Shown: in pieces, positions 42,759-56,465 of the stretch
Layout: each line of letters begins with the position of its first letter
Numbering within the stretch: the stretch's first letter is position 1
Assembly: GCF_964340395.1 (NCBI RefSeq)
Contig: NC_135554.1
Coordinates: 13,816,751 to 13,880,750, forward strand
Direction of reading: 5' to 3'
Source: Glandiceps talaboti
Lineage: Eukaryota; Hemichordata; Enteropneusta; Spengelidae
DNA: 64,000 nt
Notes under the pieces: generated by a model
The model's input: the letters and a program-made list of their open reading frames with translations, nothing else
Database searches by the model: none
Told to the model about the DNA's origin: nothing
Translations under genes and position numbers: made by a program

Positions 42759-45700
42759 ATGCTTTCGTAAAGTCGTGGATTCGAATCTGATATATTGTCC
42801 ATTGTCCGATTTGAATTTAACTCGATCGTCAGCAAGCAGAACCAAGACGGAGAAAGTGAACGGTATTGATTCAAGGCAAAAATCATGACCATGAAATCAT
42901 CCAAATGTCATATGATATTCAACAAACCATACATGAATCAGAGGAGCTTCCGATTAAATCTGTAACGTAAATATCAGAACAAATAACGGTAACATCCCGA
43001 TTCAACATTTCTACTGAGGTTAATACATGAGTGAATGATAGCGGCATCGTCCAGCCGCACGGGGGCGTAACATTTTCTTTACTGGGTCATTCATGCGCGT
43101 GGAAAAGAACATCGCGCATCGCAGCGTCAATCACTTTTTACATACGGTATAGGGTCCACTGACAAGCAAAAGTTGGGTTGTGCGAGGTGGCCAGTCAAAT
43201 TTGTAACTGTAGTTAATGTGTTTTAGCCAAATTTCTTTAATTCACCATGTTGAGACCACTTTTCTATAATGTACGCTGAATAATTAAAAATCCCGCTAAC
43301 CAGACTGAAACATACCACAGGTCGAGATCAGCGGAACGGATTCGAATTAAATTAAGTATATGGATAAAGATGTCTCCATAAAAGTCATTAATAACACTAT
43401 ATCTTTTGTGTAATACAAGATTGGCCAAAAGTGAATTTTCAGCCCACAATTAATGTATATTTGGCGATGGAAACATGTATGTTTCAAATTAATAAGCTGC
43501 CACCGTGTATACGTAATGTTGATTGAAAGTATCATAAACTTTGATATTATAAGCCATATTTCCTCTTTAAAAAGTAGACAATATTTTTTTAGTTGACAAT
43601 TTTCCCGATTGTAGCATTAGACATGTAAAGCAATATAGTTATCCGAAATGGAGTAAAAAGAATTCCAAAAAGATTTTCACAAGTTTTGAATAAATGTTCT
43701 TGGGGTTTTGATTTCGTAATACATTTCAATTTGCCTCTTTATAAGGCAACACTAACTTAGCTTACGCCCTCTCGAAAATATACTCTGACGAGAATGTATG
43801 AATTTTGTAACAAAATGTAATAGGTCCGTGACTTATACTTACTCACAAATCTTGGCGAAATAAAGAATTGAGACCAGTTTGTATGAGCTTTCAGTAATTA
43901 CAAGGGGCGGGGAATTGGGGGTTATATTTACACGCAAAATAGAAAATGTAATTAGTGGGGGGTTATGTTTTAATAAGAGTAAATGAAGGGGGTAACCTTT
44001 TAGAAAATGGGATCGGGAAACGTCACATTGATTTGACACCTGATTTGATCTCCCACCCGTACCCCTATACGTAATTACTGAAAGATCCCTAATACAAAAC
44101 TAGTATTTAGAAAATAGTATAATCTCACAGTCAAGTGTTCAGTGTCAACTATTTGTCTTTCTTCTACGTGTGCCATACAGTAATTCCAGTTCTATACATC
44201 AAGACGCGAGGGTCATGGTTTTATTTTTGCATCGTATTGGTTAATAGTAAGTTCGAAGTTAAATATTTGAAAATGAAATGAAAAGGGTTTTTGCCATGAC
44301 TTGGACCGACCACCGTCATTGTAACAATATAGTAATACACGTATTTGCAATTTTGGTTCAGAAATGAAGTGACGTTACTTACAGGTTAGGTATGATAACT
44401 CAACTATGTAATTGTCAAATATAACCAGTTATTACCACGTATCTTGGATTGAATCTAAAGAATGGAACTATTATATTCAACTTGTATTATCCGTCAGACA
44501 AAACGAATCTGTATAGACTATGAGTAACTTATTAAATCGGCATACACAAAATGTAAAACTTACAAGTTTATATGCAAATTAACATAACATATTGTTCTAC
44601 TTCCCGACGTGTGTTCATCATTTGCTATTGGCAGAAATCAATGGAATCTGGTCACCACTGGAAGGAATAACATATAAGCAATATAATACTAGCATTCGAT
44701 AACATAGACAAAACATGTTGGGGCCGGATGTACCCTGTTTATACATACAGCAATTGTGCATGTTAACAATGTAACGCCAGATGACGATCTAATTCATGCA
44801 TCGACGACATTAACAATATTAAAACACAATAATTGAAATAATCGAAGTTTTATATGTCTCAGTAAGAAAAGCAACAACTTAATTATGAACCCAACCTGTG
44901 CCATTTTTAGTATTCTATGATCCCTGACTGTGATATAGGGCACCTATGGCCTATCAAACGACTGCAGACGATCTAAAAACTTTACTGCAGTACGTTACTT
45001 TAATATTGAATGGTGGTTATTGTGGAAGAACACTGTTGCACTGTTATACGTCACTTGTTCATCGACAATAACCCACGTATCACAAATCATGCGGAATTCT
45101 CATTGAAAAGTTCTATACGTTTTTACTTCGTCTGTATTGTTCAGTAACTTGATCCATTCTTAGTTCGTAACCTGCTATCCTCCATGGCTTGGCTTTGATA
45201 AAGTTATTTGGACATTTTTTTTTTTAGATGTATGGTTTGAAGAAATTTGTTAGAATATGTCGTGGGTAAAGCGGTTCATCTCTATTTAATTTATATTATT
45301 AAGCCTGTACAATAGTTTTCAGTGTTTCTAAAGACTTTCTGTAATATTAATTTGAGAATCAGCTTTCAGTTACAATGGATTTTGTAGTCAGTATTACACA
45401 TTCTGATGCGTGCGTCATTTCACATCCAATAACACTCAGGCATGGTGTTTCACGTATCGTCGGTTACAAAAATATTGTAACTTCAAAAAAATAGTATCGC
45501 GTGGATTTTATTTATGAATCTTTAAGTTAAGTATATATCATGATCACTTGGTTTCTGAACATAACATATTGCCACTTAAGCTTGACGTTGGGAAGTTCAA
45601 CTATCAGAATAATGAATAATTACAGATGACTAACAATGACCTTGGACTTACTGAAATAGACACAAACTATCAAAGAGTGGGTTCTCAGTTTTCAATGGAG

Positions 45701-45817
45701 AAGGGGTGGTGTATCAAGCCATGTTTAATTCGCTGATTTTGTTATTTTCAAAAGTGACCATCTAGCACCCCCCATCCAACTTCAAGTGATTTTTTCCAAA
45801 ATGACCCAGTACTCCTT

Positions 45818-45818
<1 letters not shown>
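42759..45818. other. No gene recognised
   Basis: AT-rich intergenic DNA with G-rich direct repeats near 43905-43995 (variants of GGGGGGTTATGTTTTAATAA). No plausible exon was seen. Confidence 0.55.

Positions 45819-45891
<73 letters not shown>
45819..45891. repeat. (CAA)n microsatellite
   Basis: About 24 AAC/CAA units without interruption. Confidence 0.97.
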
Positions 45892-47335
45892 GCATGATCG
45901 ACTCCCCCCGCATGTCATCAACGAATATATATAACAGGTGAAAAATTATTTCCTTTGTTTGTTGTCAAATCAAGAGGTTCTCAACTTGAACTTCGTACAA
46001 TCCAGTCAAATTCAATTTCAACAACCATCAAACTTGAAGTCTCAAAATAATATAATTTCGTATTGATGTGATAACGTACTAGGAATGACCATTCCCTCTA
46101 GCAGACCGGGGGGGGGGGGAATGATGCCTGTCACGTGACACGCTATCGTGTCAGCGCAATCAGGGTAGCAGACGATGTGTGTGTGCATTTCTTTATATCA
46201 TTATATAAATAAACACATGTTGATTATTCCTGTCTCACACGACACACATGCCTACACTATCCAACATACGTTTAATACACAAAGGAAGGTGGTCTAGCCG
46301 GCATCCCAAGTTCTAATTTTATCTCGGAGAAGTTCTTCATACACCCACTACGTATACCTACTCACAAGTCAAAAAGAAAAATAATAAATACCAACGTGTA
46401 TTGAGAGTTAACCAGTAGTGTGCTACGAGATTGAGATGCACTAGATGGCGTGTCTGACTTCAGTACATCTATATGATGGGAGGACTAATTATAATTTGCA
46501 TATCAATACATACAGGTACGTATGCAAAACACAGAACCCAGCAGAAGTAGGAATCATATGGCCGGTTTCTAAATTTAAATTTAAATTTAAATTTAATTTA
46601 ATTTGATTTAATTTAATTTAAGTCAATTTAATTTAATTTAATTTAATTTAATTTAATTTAATTTAAGGGGGGAGGGGGGGGGGTTTGTCCCTGGAATACG
46701 GTACGGTGGCCCACAGGCGTAGTGGAATGATCGGAACAAAAAATAAAAAAATATCTTAAATTCTTCGTTTCATTGTAGTGGACAGCAATACATTAAAAAA
46801 AAATCTTTCTATAAAATTTCGTTAAACATTAGATGTAACTTAAGTTAGCTTACTTCTTTGTAAGTTCAAATTTCTATGATAAATATAATTAGATATTGGT
46901 GTTCTCATAGTGTGAATTGATTTTTGTGTAAGATCTCAACATATATACGATATTTTTACAAAATTCAAATTTCTTTTCATTATATTGAGCAGTAGCCTTA
47001 GTAGGCAGAAAAATAAAGAGAATATACCAAACTCCTTTCAACTTTGTACTCAGATTGTCGTCGATCACTGTGATGGTACACATCCGCAGTGCATTTCCAT
47101 ATAGTCTGGAGGAAAAAACCCGGGCACTTCGCTTTGCATTCTCTTTATTTGATTTAATACCTGTACGATAGTTTTATTACTGGGAGTTCACTTCTGTTAA
47201 CTTATATGTATCAATGCAGTGTTATATACACACATGGTACAAAGGCATGCTGAGTTGACCTTTGACATCAAGGTTTCATTCATACACAAAACCGCATACT
47301 CCCATGATCCTTTGAGCGAAATGACAACACTGTCG
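45892..47335. other. No gene; (AATTT)n-type repeat
   Basis: A block of AAATTT and AATTT units lies at about 46573-46665, followed by a G-rich run to about 46683, and a G run lies at 46109-46118. The remainder is AT-rich. Confidence 0.7.
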
Positions 47336-47352
47336 TGAACATGGCGGCCAAC
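47336..47352 (+). promoter_or_regulatory. Putative YY1-type core-promoter motif
   Basis: AACATGGCGGCCAACG lies about 245 bases upstream of the start codon of the SAM-domain gene. AANATGGCGGC is the known YY1 binding consensus, which in animal promoters often sits just downstream of the transcription start. That would place the start near 47320, but this is inference. Confidence 0.45.
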
Positions 47353-47588
47353 GTAGGGTGACAGCTGATATATTTATGAACTGAACTGGGGACTGATTTC
47401 TTCCATTTAATCTCAGATTTGGAACCGATCTAGATTATGACACAAGAGGTTCAATAATATCGAATCAATCAGGTAAAATAACATGGCTAACCAACACTTA
47501 CTACATATTATAGCGCCTAGTTTTTGTTCACTTTGAAGTTTTTTCCAACTCCGGGCTCATCGATACCACTACCAGACGACCCAAGAGG

Positions 47589-47870
47589 ATGGCAGACCAG
47601 GGCGGGGACGGACGGAAGACGCCGACCTCCCCAGGGTATGATCGCAGTTCGTTGGTGACTTACTTCGAGGAGAATGGTCTTGCAGATTTGTTACACCACT
47701 TTCCAGCAGTTGTCACACTTGGTGATTTCAAGGCAACGACAGAAGACGACCTATTACATGAGTACAGCATACAGACGCAGGGGGACCGAGAACGGTTAAT
47801 GAGAGCAGTTAACGCGGCAAGGGAAGCGGACGACGATGATGACGACGAAGACGACATTACAGAAGAAGAG
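47589..47870 (+). CDS. First coding exon of a SAM-domain protein gene
   Basis: The ATG in strong context (AGAGGATGG) opens 94 codons that end at donor GAG|GTAAGA in phase 0. The N-terminus (MADQGGDGRKTPTSPGYD) is Ser/Thr/Pro-rich. Residues about 19-78 look like a SAM domain: YFEENGLADLLHHF, a LGDFKATTEDDLL segment at the 'LL.LTEEDL' position, and GDRERLMRAVNAAR at the C-terminal helix with the GHR-like turn. An acidic run of Asp and Glu (about residues 82-94) follows. SAM domains mediate protein-protein or RNA contacts, so the molecular role of the full protein cannot be told from this part. Later exons were not identified between 47.9 kb and the window end, so they may be short or lie beyond it. 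Confidence 0.75.
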
Positions 47871-49509
47871 GTAAGACATTCTACTACCACTTTACTACAT
47901 TATACCATGGAAGTATAACCATACTTCCATGATTATACCCTCTATAACCTGGATGTTTGTCTTGTATTGGAGGTGTGCCTACCGAATTTCTCCGTTTGTG
48001 TTTACTTGCGCGATCATATGCGGGTCGCCGATCCCGACCCCGGTAACAAAAAATAAACAGACCAGGTACATGTAACTCACCGTTTAATATATATTACTAA
48101 GTTAAGATGCGTTGGCAGGTGTGTGGCTGGGTATATATAACATTATTATTATATGAGTAACACTCATACCGTCTACCATGTAACCCAATGAGTTATAAAG
48201 ACTACACATGTGTATCAATTAAAGATAAAAATAAAATGGGGAAAATAAAATAGCATGATAACACAAATGAAATAAAAACAGAAACTTTTAACGAATACCG
48301 TTATACCTACAGTGGAACATACATGTACATGTAGGTGAACTGTTCACACAGTTGGAGTTTGATCATGTCCGAATTAGAAATATACATGTGCAACGACCCA
48401 GTATAAGGTGACCCTGTCCTGTAGGGTCCATGTCCCAACTGACTTACCTGGCCACAATCCACACCTGCTTACAGGCCAGATTTATAACCACACATCAAGT
48501 AATTCGGATAAAATCGATGTATAGATTAGATTAGATTAGATTATATTAGAATGACATTTATTTGACAGTGAAGTCATATTATATATTAAAATACATACAT
48601 GTATGTATATATTTTGCTATTAACGATAACATCACATCAGAAAACAATGTACATATTGTTACAAGGTGGTGAGCTTGTAATCTAGATTGGAGCTATGGTA
48701 CAGTACAAGCACAGAATCTGGAAGCCTTGTTGATTTCTATGTACAGTTTTGCTGTGAAAGAAACATAACTCATGCATGTACATGTGTATCATATGTCAGC
48801 TGAGAAACGTGCCCAAGATATCTAATAGTAATAGTCAACCCCAAAACATGCCAAGTTTCCCAGTGGACGGAAAGATTTGCACGGTTTACTTGAGTTTTCA
48901 GCATATTTTGTTTAAAGTACATGTAGGTTGTAGATGTTATGAATAGCCATAGAGATTTTGTATCACATTCTAAATCTGTTTCTGGGACTTCATCACTTAT
49001 TCTCTGGAAAATAGTGGAAATGTGGATGTCACTCTCGAGTTATTTTCCTAACTTCTGTTCTGAGCTGTAAAGTTCACCGAGGAGATCTGCATCATTTCCT
49101 GGGTGTGGACTGGAGACCTGATAAATCCTGAAAAGGAAAGTACAAATACTGGTATAACTAATTGGCAAATAAATCACAACTGTAGATATTATATTTTTGT
49201 CAACTTTTAAGATACATAACTGTACAGTCACAGTGCAGGACAGTTTGATTTTCATAGAAAATAAACAAGTAAACACAACAACAACATTAGTGGACAGGTC
49301 ATAGATCTCAAATATAAATTATATGAGATAAAATTATTCATTGAAAAAAACAACACTTTACTACAATCACTAACAAAAACAACTTCTCTACAGTCACTAC
49401 AAACTCCTTTTAATACTGAACTACTTAATCATTTGATTCATAAAAAACATCCCAGTGCATTGAGTTGTATGATAGTTTAATGGACTCTAGTCTCAGCTGT
49501 GGACTCATT
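47871..49509 (+). other. Probable intron of the SAM-domain gene
   Basis: AT-rich, with a short (GATTA)n at about 48526-48541. No acceptor followed by a convincing coding exon was found. Confidence 0.4.
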
Positions 49510-49630
49510 CACCCAGTCTAGGCCAAGTGGTCATCTTCCAGTTTTGTTTGACATGAGTTATATCGCCATTGACCTACATTATACAATGGTCATCATCTGA
49601 TCTTGTCTGACATGAGTTATATCACTATTT
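49510..49630 (+). repeat. Two-copy tandem repeat, about 68 bp
   Basis: Both copies contain TGGTCATC, then a TTTGTTTGACATGAGTTATA-type block and ATCRCYATT. Confidence 0.75.
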
Positions 49631-50722
49631 TTTGATGACTGGTGAAATTTCTTCTCAAAACATAGTAATCACATTCAGTAATGTTGGTTATGATGTACAT
49701 TTGTATACTGTATAGCAGGATGAAAGAAGGGGAAGACCCACCTTTTTATATCTAAATCTCACAACTAAATGTCTACAACAGTGTATTGTTCAAAGTGTCG
49801 GCCTGGATTGTCTGTGTCTTTACACGGTTGACTGACCACACGTCTGAGAATGACTCAAAAATTTCATATTGTTCTATAGTATTGTGGCTCACTGGATGTT
49901 CAAATAGAAATAAATCGTTCTTTAGTTGTATACCTGTCAAAACTGAGACAGGGTAGTCAATTCACTAAAGTTGATTTACATGTCTTAAGACTGGAGGGCA
50001 TCTTGGCAGCTAGTTCTGCCAGTCTGTGTATCGCTATTTATCAAGATCCTGGAAGTCGATCAATAGAGAGTAAAGGTCTTTTCCCCGTGTACAAAAAGAC
50101 TTAAGAAGAGGAATGAATGAAGTGTCTATAATGGTGCTATGATATCTACGAGGTCATTTGTGTGTTTTTTTTTGTACAGTTTATTCCAGTACAATAGGAT
50201 TATGTAATGTAAAATTGTATTGTTACTGTTTATTGTTATGGTATAGATTGATCACACTGGAGGAAACTGTGACGTAACTATTAACTTGTAGTTCTGTTAT
50301 ATAAAGCACACAAAGAATTGTCTATGTGGAAATGAACTCCCTAGGACAACAATACACATGTTGGATACTACATAAATTTAGTACTGCTAGACTAGCCCCC
50401 CCCCCCCCCCCCCCCCCCTCTCCCCTGCCCCTGCCACCCCTCCCCTGGGTTGTGCGACAACTAAAATACATTTCAACCATATTGATAGGTTAGATATATT
50501 AAATATTTGAAAACATCAGTTATGCACATATGTTCTTTTGTTTTGTTTGAAGATTAGTAGTAAATGCCTATCAAGGTGATGTAATTAAAATTTTGCTGAC
50601 TGGACAAAATTGGCAGAGTAATATATAATTGATGCGAAAATAGTTATTTCAGAAAAAAATATACAGGCAGTCTTTTATGTGTTGAAAAACATTTAGTTAT
50701 TGATCAGATATATGTTTGCAGA
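49631..50722. other. No gene recognised; poly-C run
   Basis: A homopolymer C run at about 50396-50418 is followed by C-rich text to about 50444. The rest is AT-rich. Confidence 0.6.
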
Positions 50723-50779
50723 CTTTATGTAAAGAAATACAGTAACGGTATTAATTTTATTGTATTTCTTTACATAAAG
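50723..50779. repeat. Perfect 19-bp-stem hairpin
   Basis: CTTTATGTAAAGAAATACA (50723-50741) and its exact complement (50761-50779) are separated by 19 bases. Confidence 0.9.
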
Positions 50780-53597
50780 CCCAGGAGCTGTAACTGCAAC
50801 TCAGCAAGTATTATCTGCTAATCAGTATTCACTCACAACACATACAACACAGTTCTCCCAAAATACTTTTTACAGAGTGATTAATTACTGCGTTATTAAC
50901 CCTAGGGCAGTATTATATTATCAGCACTGGATGAGATCTCCATGCCATCAGGGTCGTTATTGTATTCAGTAAATCAATTACATGTGTGTGGTTGTGCATA
51001 CACTGTATAATTTCTGTAAACTTATATTCACAACTTTCAGGTCTGGATCTGATCTGAAACGGTCAAATCTCTGGTCAAAGTTTAAGCCATATTGTGTATA
51101 CATGTAGCTTAAAGTACAAATGTTATTGTATCATAACCACTGGGTGATATCACATAGGTAGAACTCACCTTGAGGACGAGTCTATAAGATATGATGTTTG
51201 TGCCACACTATCAGCTACCACTCGTGTGGTTTAGAAGCCTGTTAGGGCTTACAATAATAGTATGATGTATCTTACAGTCTACTGATGACCAGTGTCTGTG
51301 AAAATCAAAAGTTATTGAAATTTCTCCAAAATTTATCATGTGAAAGCTTGTTCTTTGACTTCTTGAAAAAGTATAGAAATTTGTGGTGCAACATCTTTTC
51401 ATAGAAATCAACATTCTTTTATTTTTCGCATATAAAATTAGGTGGCCATTTTGGATTTTAAAAAATGGGTTGATTTAGGATCAGTTTTTAAATCTCTGTT
51501 TAAAAAATTTGCACCATGACTCCGAATTTTTTTCCCTGCCTTTAGGCTGAGAATGGGTTTGGAGTTTTCTCGAGCAAAGTAAACAGGAACAGTTTTAGAC
51601 TTCTATTTCAGAAGTGCATGTAATGTAAACAGTTACGAAAGCAGAAAGAGAGAAAGTCATCCTACAAGATAAAAATCCCAACTTGAAAAGTTACACCTTC
51701 TTATAATTTCAAATGAGAAAACAATAAAAATGCATTTTGTATTAATAGTAATTCATAGATTCATTTCATATTATGAAAAATTGTTATTGAACGTACATCT
51801 ATTTGCAATACTTTTGTGAGCTTTTGAGGTACTATACTGAGAAATCATATGATTATCACACAAAAATTAAAGGAAAAATAACCCAAAATGAAATGCTGTA
51901 AAAACCAGGAAAAGTTTAGAATTATTTTTGCCCATTTCGCTGGACCACTAAAACACAAAAATAAAAAGTGACTAAAATACCTTCTTGTACATGTACATGA
52001 ACACAATTATGTACCAGTCTGGTAATTAGTAAAAAAATAATCTTTGAGAACTAGCTGAAGACTATTAATTTAAAAAAATGCAAAACATAGCCAGTGGTAA
52101 AAATATGTAGGTACAAACAAAAAATGTAGTAGTAACAGAGACCAGTAACTGAATGGTAAAATACCTAGACATGCTTTAAAAATCAATAACCAGACTACAG
52201 ATATAGACCTCATTGTGTGTTAATGTGAAAAAAAACAACATATTTGTTTCTATATCGGTGGGTTTGAAGAGGCAAGTTAAAAATAAAAGAAATAAGGACA
52301 GGTTTCTTTAACTTGTTATTCATATAGATCATCTGTGAACAGATCTGTGTGTTGCCATGGTAACAGCAACCACACTCTGTCAAAATAATTGTTAATTGTA
52401 ACATAAATACACAACTTACATGTAGCTACTCCTACTCTAATTGGACACCATGGCATAGTTGTTCATTTAGTTGTAAATTAATGGCCAACGTGGCTCAAGC
52501 AGCCATTTTTTTAAAATATTTTTTTTATATTTTGTTGAACAACAATTTCTGTCCTACAGTATTCAACTTGAGAAAAAAAGTTATTTTGCAGAAGTCACGA
52601 GAAGTATTTTTTAAAAACAATTTTACAAAAAATACTCCAAATTTCAATATATTTCAACAATGTAGTATTTAAAATCATCTTGAATATGAAACTTAAAAAA
52701 CTGTTTTCAACAATTTAAACAAAAATCCATATATGTAATTTTGATTTGTAAATATACAATATGTTTTCAAATTTTTTACAACAAAGATTATAAATATGAA
52801 AAATGGATGAAAACACCACAAGTTGTGTCATGTTTTTGTATCCTGCTAAGTATTAATTTTCTGAAAAAAATAGTAAAATAAATGTTATTAATGACAATTA
52901 CTTAAAACCACCTGCCTCGATACAAGATGAAAGGATTGTAGAACTTCCAGCAGACAGCCACAGTACTGTTCATTCTATGGTACAATTACTCTGAATTGTT
53001 GCCATGGATACCAATCCATTGGTGTGTTATTAGTTTAGCCACAACTAAAAGGTGCAATAAATTATAATTATCTGTTTATTCCCATGACATGCTTGAATGA
53101 CATTTATGCGTCAACATTTTCTTCTCCTTATTTAATTAAAATTCACATTGGTCCATGAGTAGACATTTTAGTTTCCCCCCCCTGTGACTGTTTCTATCTT
53201 CTGTATTGACAAAGTAATTTGCATATTATTTACATAATGATGTGCATCATTAACATATCATTTGCATGTGCTGTTTTAGGAATTGGAAGCCGACATTTTG
53301 TATTAACGAGTGAAGTGCAAGTTGTTATTTTTTTGGCTACATATACAATGTATATAAACACTTTCTTAAAAAGTCATGGCAACATTTGCACATTTTGCAT
53401 ACTACACTACTATTTAAAATAAATGGCTTGACTACATTGTTTGTGAGAGAGATGGGCTAACACGAAGATAATATTTTTATTGAATAAAAAAACACTTATA
53501 AACCTTATGTAATATATTTTGCGCCTCGACTTGGGTATAAAATCTCCATTAAGTGTTGATATATTTGTGTGAATTTTTTCTATGCAGTGATGTCAAT
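50780..53597. other. No gene recognised; diverged repeat at 51960-52070
   Basis: 51960-52070 shares GACTAAAATACCTTCTT, CAGTCTGGTAATTAGTAAAA, AATCTTTGAGAAC and AGCTGAAGACT with 60900-61020. A weaker match is 51543-51585 with the window's last 45 bases. The remainder is AT-rich without exons. Confidence 0.6.
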
Positions 53598-53691
53598 TAG
53601 ACAGTAAGATATGTCATGTTGTTCAGTCCTAATCAATAGTGCTGGCTGATAGTGTGGCATGACTGTCTGTATCTTATTATTCTTACACACT
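53598..53691. mobile_element. Small hairpin element with 11-bp target-site duplication
   Basis: The core begins AGACAGTAAGATATGTCATG and contains CTGGCTGATAG, paralleling the element at 42641-42757. The perfect direct repeat GTGATGTCAAT flanks it at 53587-53597 and 53692-53702. Confidence 0.65.
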
Positions 53692-53702
53692 GTGATGTCA
53701 AT

Positions 53703-54381
53703 GACAATTTTCAGGAACACCTAAAAATTACATCATCATATCATCACATCATTATCTAGTTCTATTTGCCTAACCCTGATGCTCTACATGTAGATGTCAC
53801 AAAATTATGTGTACTGATAATGTTTTAATTGGATAATGACAGTAATGTTCAAAAAATTATAAAAATGTAATACAATGTGAGAATAATAGATTTTGTGAGA
53901 AATTCTGATGTTTTAATTAATTGCTAAATTCATGAACCCATATGGGTATGTGAGAATTGTAACTTGATATGTTGTAGTTTTGTACCATACATAATTTTAG
54001 TGTGGAATACTTGGAGAACAAGTTGGTAAGTCAGCTTCCACTATGAATAGTATTTTACTGCCTATAGTATAACAGAAATACAGAATGATACAGGAAATAT
54101 GTATTTTTAAATACACCTATATTATGGTATAGGGTTTCTGTTGTTGTGCTAATATAGGTGAATGTGTGTGGCCCAATTATATCACCAATATGCCTTGCAA
54201 ATAAAAGACTGAAATTTTGCTGACATTTACATTGTTTTAAGAAACTCCAACCCAATCTGGAGTAAAAACTAAAATCAAGAAAAATAGCATACATGTACAA
54301 ATTGTAGGTCACAATTGAACAGACGTCAAATTATAAATTAAAAATAAGCCATTTTAGAATCCAAAATGGCCTCTGAATGCC
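53703..54381. other. No gene recognised
   Basis: AT-rich unique sequence. Confidence 0.55.
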
Positions 54382-54578
54382 TTAAGGTTGAGATGCAGGT
54401 TCGTTAGCTCATTTTTCCTTCATCACATTTCACAGTAAAGACAAGATAAATATACCATTTTTTTCATTAATTATGTCGAGTCTTTGTATGAAGTTGTGGT
54501 TTCTGTGGTGATTTTTTACATTTTTAACCATATTATTGATCTGTACCCAAAAACTGTGTTTTTTGACGATTTTCACTT

Positions 54579-54890
54579 AAAGCTATTTAACTTTTACAAA
54601 CAGTTGAATATAGTCCTCTTTTCGACTTCAAATGAAAGCTATGTACATAAACAAAAAAACGTTCCTCCGGATTTTTTATTTTGTCTCTCATTGTCTTGTT
54701 ATAATCATCCAAAGTTGTATTTTTGTGTTTTTTGCATAAATTACCGCTTTTCACACTTCTCAACGCAATATCTCTTGATTCCCTCAAAAACTAAACAATC
54801 CGGAGGAACGTTTTTTCGACACACTGTCTCCGAGTATTGTCTCCAAATTTGACGCAGCTGGGACGTTCTGACGCAAAGTTAAATAGCTTT
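54579..54890. repeat. Nested inverted repeats inside the TTAA element
   Basis: Outer perfect 16-bp arms (AAAGCTATTTAACTTT) at 54579-54594 and 54875-54890. Inner perfect 20-bp arms (AAAAAACGTTCCTCCGGATT) at 54654-54673 and 54797-54816. The 122-codon frame over this region is a by-product. Confidence 0.85.
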
Positions 54891-56065
54891 GAACTTCACA
54901 CAGTATACAAAATAAAGAACGTAGAAAAATGCTAATTAACACAATTGGACTCCTTCCGCCCGACAAAAGCTTTCAAATTCGACAGACATTGCAACAGCTG
55001 TTTTCTGTGACTTGCAAATATGTTACTCAATCCTTGCCATTTGGTTGTGTACGTTGCTTTGCTACAGACATGAAGAAAATCGGGTATTTTAGGAGGGTCA
55101 TGAAATGCTACAGATAGAAACGTGTTTGTTTCCCGCGATAAAGGTGTCAAGTCATCTATTATTCATCTACGGGTGGAGACTTTGGTTTAATCTTTTAATA
55201 CGGTACGCGTGCCGTTCTCGACATTACATAGTATACTTTCTGGTTTGGATTCGAAGCTCTTGCTCTACGCAGTTGGTGTTCGTGTTTTGATTCGAATATG
55301 GGCTACGTTCCATATTCCTGCTCATGTATTAGGCATTGCTACGTTGTTGGTGTTTCGTTGAAGACACACAATAAAAAAAGTTAATCCTTTCCCTGAAATC
55401 AAATTTCCACACCACGACACCGTACGACATCGGGAATGTTATACAAATTGTAAGGAGTGTTACAAAACTACGGTATAAATAATGGTACTTGAACTCACGT
55501 CAACAGTTTTTCTTCCACTGCGAGTGACGTTTTATGATACTCGGAGTCGTAGTAGACATTACCTCATTTATTTAAACTACTTGTACCTTCAAAATCTCCA
55601 TTTTATAACTTTAATAGCCTTGAGGATCGCTCGGTGCCAAATTCTTTGCCGTTTACGTTCAGACAGCGTCATCGTAGACGCAAATAAACAACGCAACGCA
55701 CGTATACTACTACAGTACATGTGACTCGGTGTCGACGTGTCTCGAAAGTTCACGAAGGATCGAGCCGTGATAAGCCGATCGTTAGAGTGTGGTTGCCACA
55801 CTCAATTTATATGACCTTAACCCTAATAATATAATATAGTATGTGAAGAGGACGTTGTCAAAATCCACCAACGCGAAAGTTCAAAGCTAGTCTACGGCCA
55901 CGTTCTGTGAATCTTACAGAAACAGAAATGTAATACCCGGAAATCGCCGATGCAATGTCACGCATCTGACGTGAACTCTCAAGTCTCGAAGATAGCGTGG
56001 TTCATTTTCGATGCGCCAACGTGTTGATTAAATCGTTTTATTTTTGTAAACATCAATTTTTTTCG

Positions 56066-56465
56066 ATCGGCTAAAACAATTAGCCTGCAATACTGTTAGA
56101 TATTCGAGATTTGTATGTTTTTTTTTACATGCATGGTACTTGAAAACCGTCATCTAATACATCGCCGTCGCGTCGGGTACACTTGAAGGCTGTAGACTAG
56201 TGTAGTCACAGTCGCTTGTAAACTGTTATTCCTTTCCTAAATGGTTTTATTCTTGTCTATAACGGTCCTAATACAGAACAATGACGTTATTATAGGGATT
56301 GGCGATATTCTTATGAAATCGGTAGCAATGTCATACCCCCCCCCCTCTCCCCCTACGTGTTGTATGTAACTTGTAAGTACCATTTAGGAAAGGAGTAACA
56401 GTTTACAAGCGGCTGTGCGGCTGTAGTGCAGTGTAGGCCGCTTCACTGTAACGTTTTTAGCCGAT
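56066..56465. repeat. Second nested inverted repeat inside the TTAA element
   Basis: Outer 11-bp arms ATCGGCTAAAA at 56066-56076 and complement at 56455-56465. Inner 37-bp arms at 56209-56245 and 56379-56415 (shared CGCTTGTAAACTGTTA and CCTTTCCTAAATGGT) have two mismatches. Confidence 0.85.

Noticed and set aside
54484-54852. 122-codon plus-strand frame
   Set aside because: It reads through the inverted repeats of the TTAA element and is Phe/Ser/Tyr-rich without motifs, so it is not a transposase.
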